A stretch of DNA of 64,000 nt from assembly GCF_018130615.1 (NCBI RefSeq), contig NZ_JAFCKB010000007.1, positions 279,962 through 343,961 of the forward strand. The letters are read 5' to 3'. The notes under the pieces are model-generated. The model was not told where the DNA came from, ran no database searches, and was given only the letters and a program-made list of their open reading frames with translations. The position numbers and the translations under genes are program-made. Shown here in pieces: positions 62,681-64,000 of the stretch. Numbering within the stretch: position 1 is the first letter of the stretch; every line of letters begins with the position of its first letter. The stretch is from Bradyrhizobium manausense. GTDB taxonomy: Bacteria > Pseudomonadota > Alphaproteobacteria > Rhizobiales > Xanthobacteraceae.

Positions 62681-63862
62681 ATGCTCAACAGTCTGGATCT
62701 CGAAGGCCGTCCTGAGGATACCAGGGTCGTCGTTGCCATGTCGGGCGGCGTCGATTCCTCGACGACGGCTGCGCTGCTGAAGGCGGAGGGCTACGACGTT
62801 GTCGGCATCACGCTGCAGCTCTACGATCATGGCGCGGCGACCCATCGCAAGGGCGCCTGCTGCGCCGGCCAGGACATCCACGACGCCCGCGACGTCGCCG
62901 CCAAGCTCGGCATTCCCCATTACGTGCTCGACTACGAGGATCGTTTTCGCGAGTCCGTCATCGACAACTTTGCCGATAGCTACGCGCTCGGCGAAACGCC
63001 GGTGCCGTGCATCGAGTGCAACCGCAGCGTCAAATTCCGCGACCTCTTGAAGACCGCGCGCGAGTTGGGGGCGCAGGCGCTCGCCACCGGCCATTATGTC
63101 GCCTCGCGCCGCGGCGAGGACGGCTCGCGCGCGCTGGTGTGTGCGGCCGACAGCGACCGCGACCAGAGCTATTTCCTGTTCGCGACCACGCAGGAACAGC
63201 TCGACTTCCTGCGCTTCCCGCTCGGTGACATGACCAAGCCCGAGACGCGCGAGCTCGCGCGCCGCTATGGCCTTTCCGTCGCCGACAAGCACGACAGCCA
63301 GGACATCTGCTTCGTGCCGACGGGGCGCTACACCGACATCATCACCCGCCTGCGTCCGAATGCGATGGAAAGCGGCGACATCGTCGATCTCGACGGCCGC
63401 GTGCTCGGCCAGCATCACGGCATTGCTAATTTCACCATCGGCCAGCGCCGTGGCCTCGGCATCGCGGCCAGCGCGCCGCTGTTCGTGGTGCGGTTAGACG
63501 CCGCCAACCGCCGCGTCGTGGTCGGCCCGCGCGATGCCCTGAAGATGCACCGCATCGCACTTCGCGACGTCAACTGGATCGGCGGCGGCGACATCGACAG
63601 CGCAATCGGCAACGGTCTCGAGCTGTTCGTGCGCGTGCGTTCGACCCGCAGCCCTCAGCCGGCCTGGCTGCGCGGCGCCGATGGTCATTACGAGGTCGAG
63701 CTCGTCGCCGGCGAAGAGGGCGTTTCGCCCGGCCAGGCCTGCGTGTTCTACGACGCGCCCTCAGGGCAGGCGCGCGTGCTCGGCGGCGGCTTCATTCAGA
63801 GCGCTGCGGCGAAGATCTCCGCCGCGACATCCCGCCCGCTCGCGGAAGCCGTGCGCGGCTAA
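62681..63862 (+). CDS. mnmA: tRNA-specific 2-thiouridylase MnmA
   Basis: A 393-residue ATP-dependent enzyme that thiolates U34 of tRNA(Lys/Glu/Gln). PP-loop [18 protein letters not shown], first catalytic cysteine in [37 protein letters not shown], second cysteine in [12 protein letters not shown], and the C-terminal [13 protein letters not shown] and [15 protein letters not shown]. Length is as expected. It is divergent from fliK and in no obvious operon. Confidence 0.97.
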   Translation: MLNSLDLEGRPEDTRVVVAMSGGVDSSTTAALLKAEGYDVVGITLQLYDHGAATHRKGACCAGQDIHDARDVAAKLGIPHYVLDYEDRFRESVIDNFADSYALGETPVPCIECNRSVKFRDLLKTARELGAQALATGHYVASRRGEDGSRALVCAADSDRDQSYFLFATTQEQLDFLRFPLGDMTKPETRELARRYGLSVADKHDSQDICFVPTGRYTDIITRLRPNAMESGDIVDLDGRVLGQHHGIANFTIGQRRGLGIAASAPLFVVRLDAANRRVVVGPRDALKMHRIALRDVNWIGGGDIDSAIGNGLELFVRVRSTRSPQPAWLRGADGHYEVELVAGEEGVSPGQACVFYDAPSGQARVLGGGFIQSAAAKISAATSRPLAEAVRG

Positions 63863-63864
63863 TC

Positions 63865-64000
63865 ATGACAAGTTTGGATCGCATTCTCGCGACACCGGAA
63901 GTGCGCTCCCTCCCCCGCCTGCGGGCAGGGGAATCGCATATGGATTTGCGGCCCCTATTGCGTTGTTTTGTAAGATGGATTCTGAGAACGACTCCCACAA
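63865..64000 (+). CDS. Partial ORF after mnmA, running off the window
   Basis: An ATG two bases after the mnmA stop opens a frame (MTSLDRILATPEVRSLPRLR ...) that is still open at the window end. The part from ~63903 to 63933 is a family B hairpin (GCGCTCCCTCCCCCGCCTGC), so the frame may be a gene disrupted by the repeat, or no gene at all. Confidence 0.25.
   Translation, partial: MTSLDRILATPEVRSLPRLRAGESHMDLRPLLRCFVRWILRTTPT

Noticed and set aside
1-64000. tRNA or rRNA genes and prophage modules
   Set aside because: No cloverleaf with a conserved T-loop, no rRNA-like stretch and no phage structural or integrase gene was recognised. The RecD/Dda-like helicase alone is not evidence of a phage.

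Overview
The window looks like a chromosomal segment of a Bradyrhizobium-type alphaproteobacterium (Nitrobacteraceae). It is GC-rich with dense coding on both strands. It carries a napEDABC nitrate reductase and a nirK-nirV nitrite reductase with FNR/FixK2-type promoter boxes. It also has a Caulobacter-like fliF-fliG-fliH-fliN-flbD flagellar operon next to a SciP (DUF1153) gene, and several families of short palindromic intergenic repeats of the kind common in Bradyrhizobium. No rRNA, tRNA, CRISPR, prophage or intact insertion sequence was recognised.

Layout: (1) 1-1191, end of a succinyl-CoA:3-oxoacid CoA-transferase operon. (2) 1387-8116, denitrification block: nirV, nirK, a small membrane protein, hemN, a DUF1858 protein, nnrR and nnrS, with at least four FixK2/NnrR-type boxes between them. 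(3) 8222-13706, ABM protein, AraC and FixJ-like regulators, DUF4139 protein and phytase-like esterase. (4) 13791-18306, sugar-type ABC transporter (no ATPase) with a D-2-hydroxyacid dehydrogenase. (5) 18561-26405, chemoreceptor, TctC-type binding protein, tandem EamA exporters, Mg2+ P-type ATPase and a fragment of an ABC ATPase gene. (6) 26605-35840, purA, small secreted or membrane proteins, msrB/msrA and a TPR-caspase protein. (7) 36025-41402, a RecD/Dda-like helicase and napEDABC. (8) 41671-47692, luciferase-like monooxygenase, a LuxR-type regulator that has lost its DNA-binding domain, a lytic transglycosylase, a DUF6064 protein and a cytochrome P450. (9) 48043-51726, sulfonate operon ssuDCB plus a flavin reductase, lacking ssuA and preceded by two tiny ORFs. 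(10) 51824-53896, a small protein, an M20 peptidase and a GYD protein. (11) 53982-62388, flagellar genes and SciP. (12) 62681-64000, mnmA and the window edge.

How it fits together: nap reduces nitrate to nitrite in the periplasm, and NirK reduces nitrite to NO. NnrR and NnrS belong to the NO response, and HemN supplies haem without oxygen. FNR/FixK2-like 14-mers lie at similar distances upstream of nirK, the 68-aa protein, hemN, the DUF1858 gene, nnrS, napE and possibly mgtA, which suggests one low-oxygen regulon. In the flagellar block a CtrA-like motif precedes fliF, SciP (a CtrA antagonist in Caulobacter) is encoded immediately upstream, and a near-consensus sigma-54 promoter precedes fliK-flgD, matching the sigma-54 activator FlbD encoded nearby.

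Limits: functions come from reading motifs and from family knowledge, without database searches. Start codons are chosen from ribosome-binding sites and family length. Promoter motifs were found by eye.
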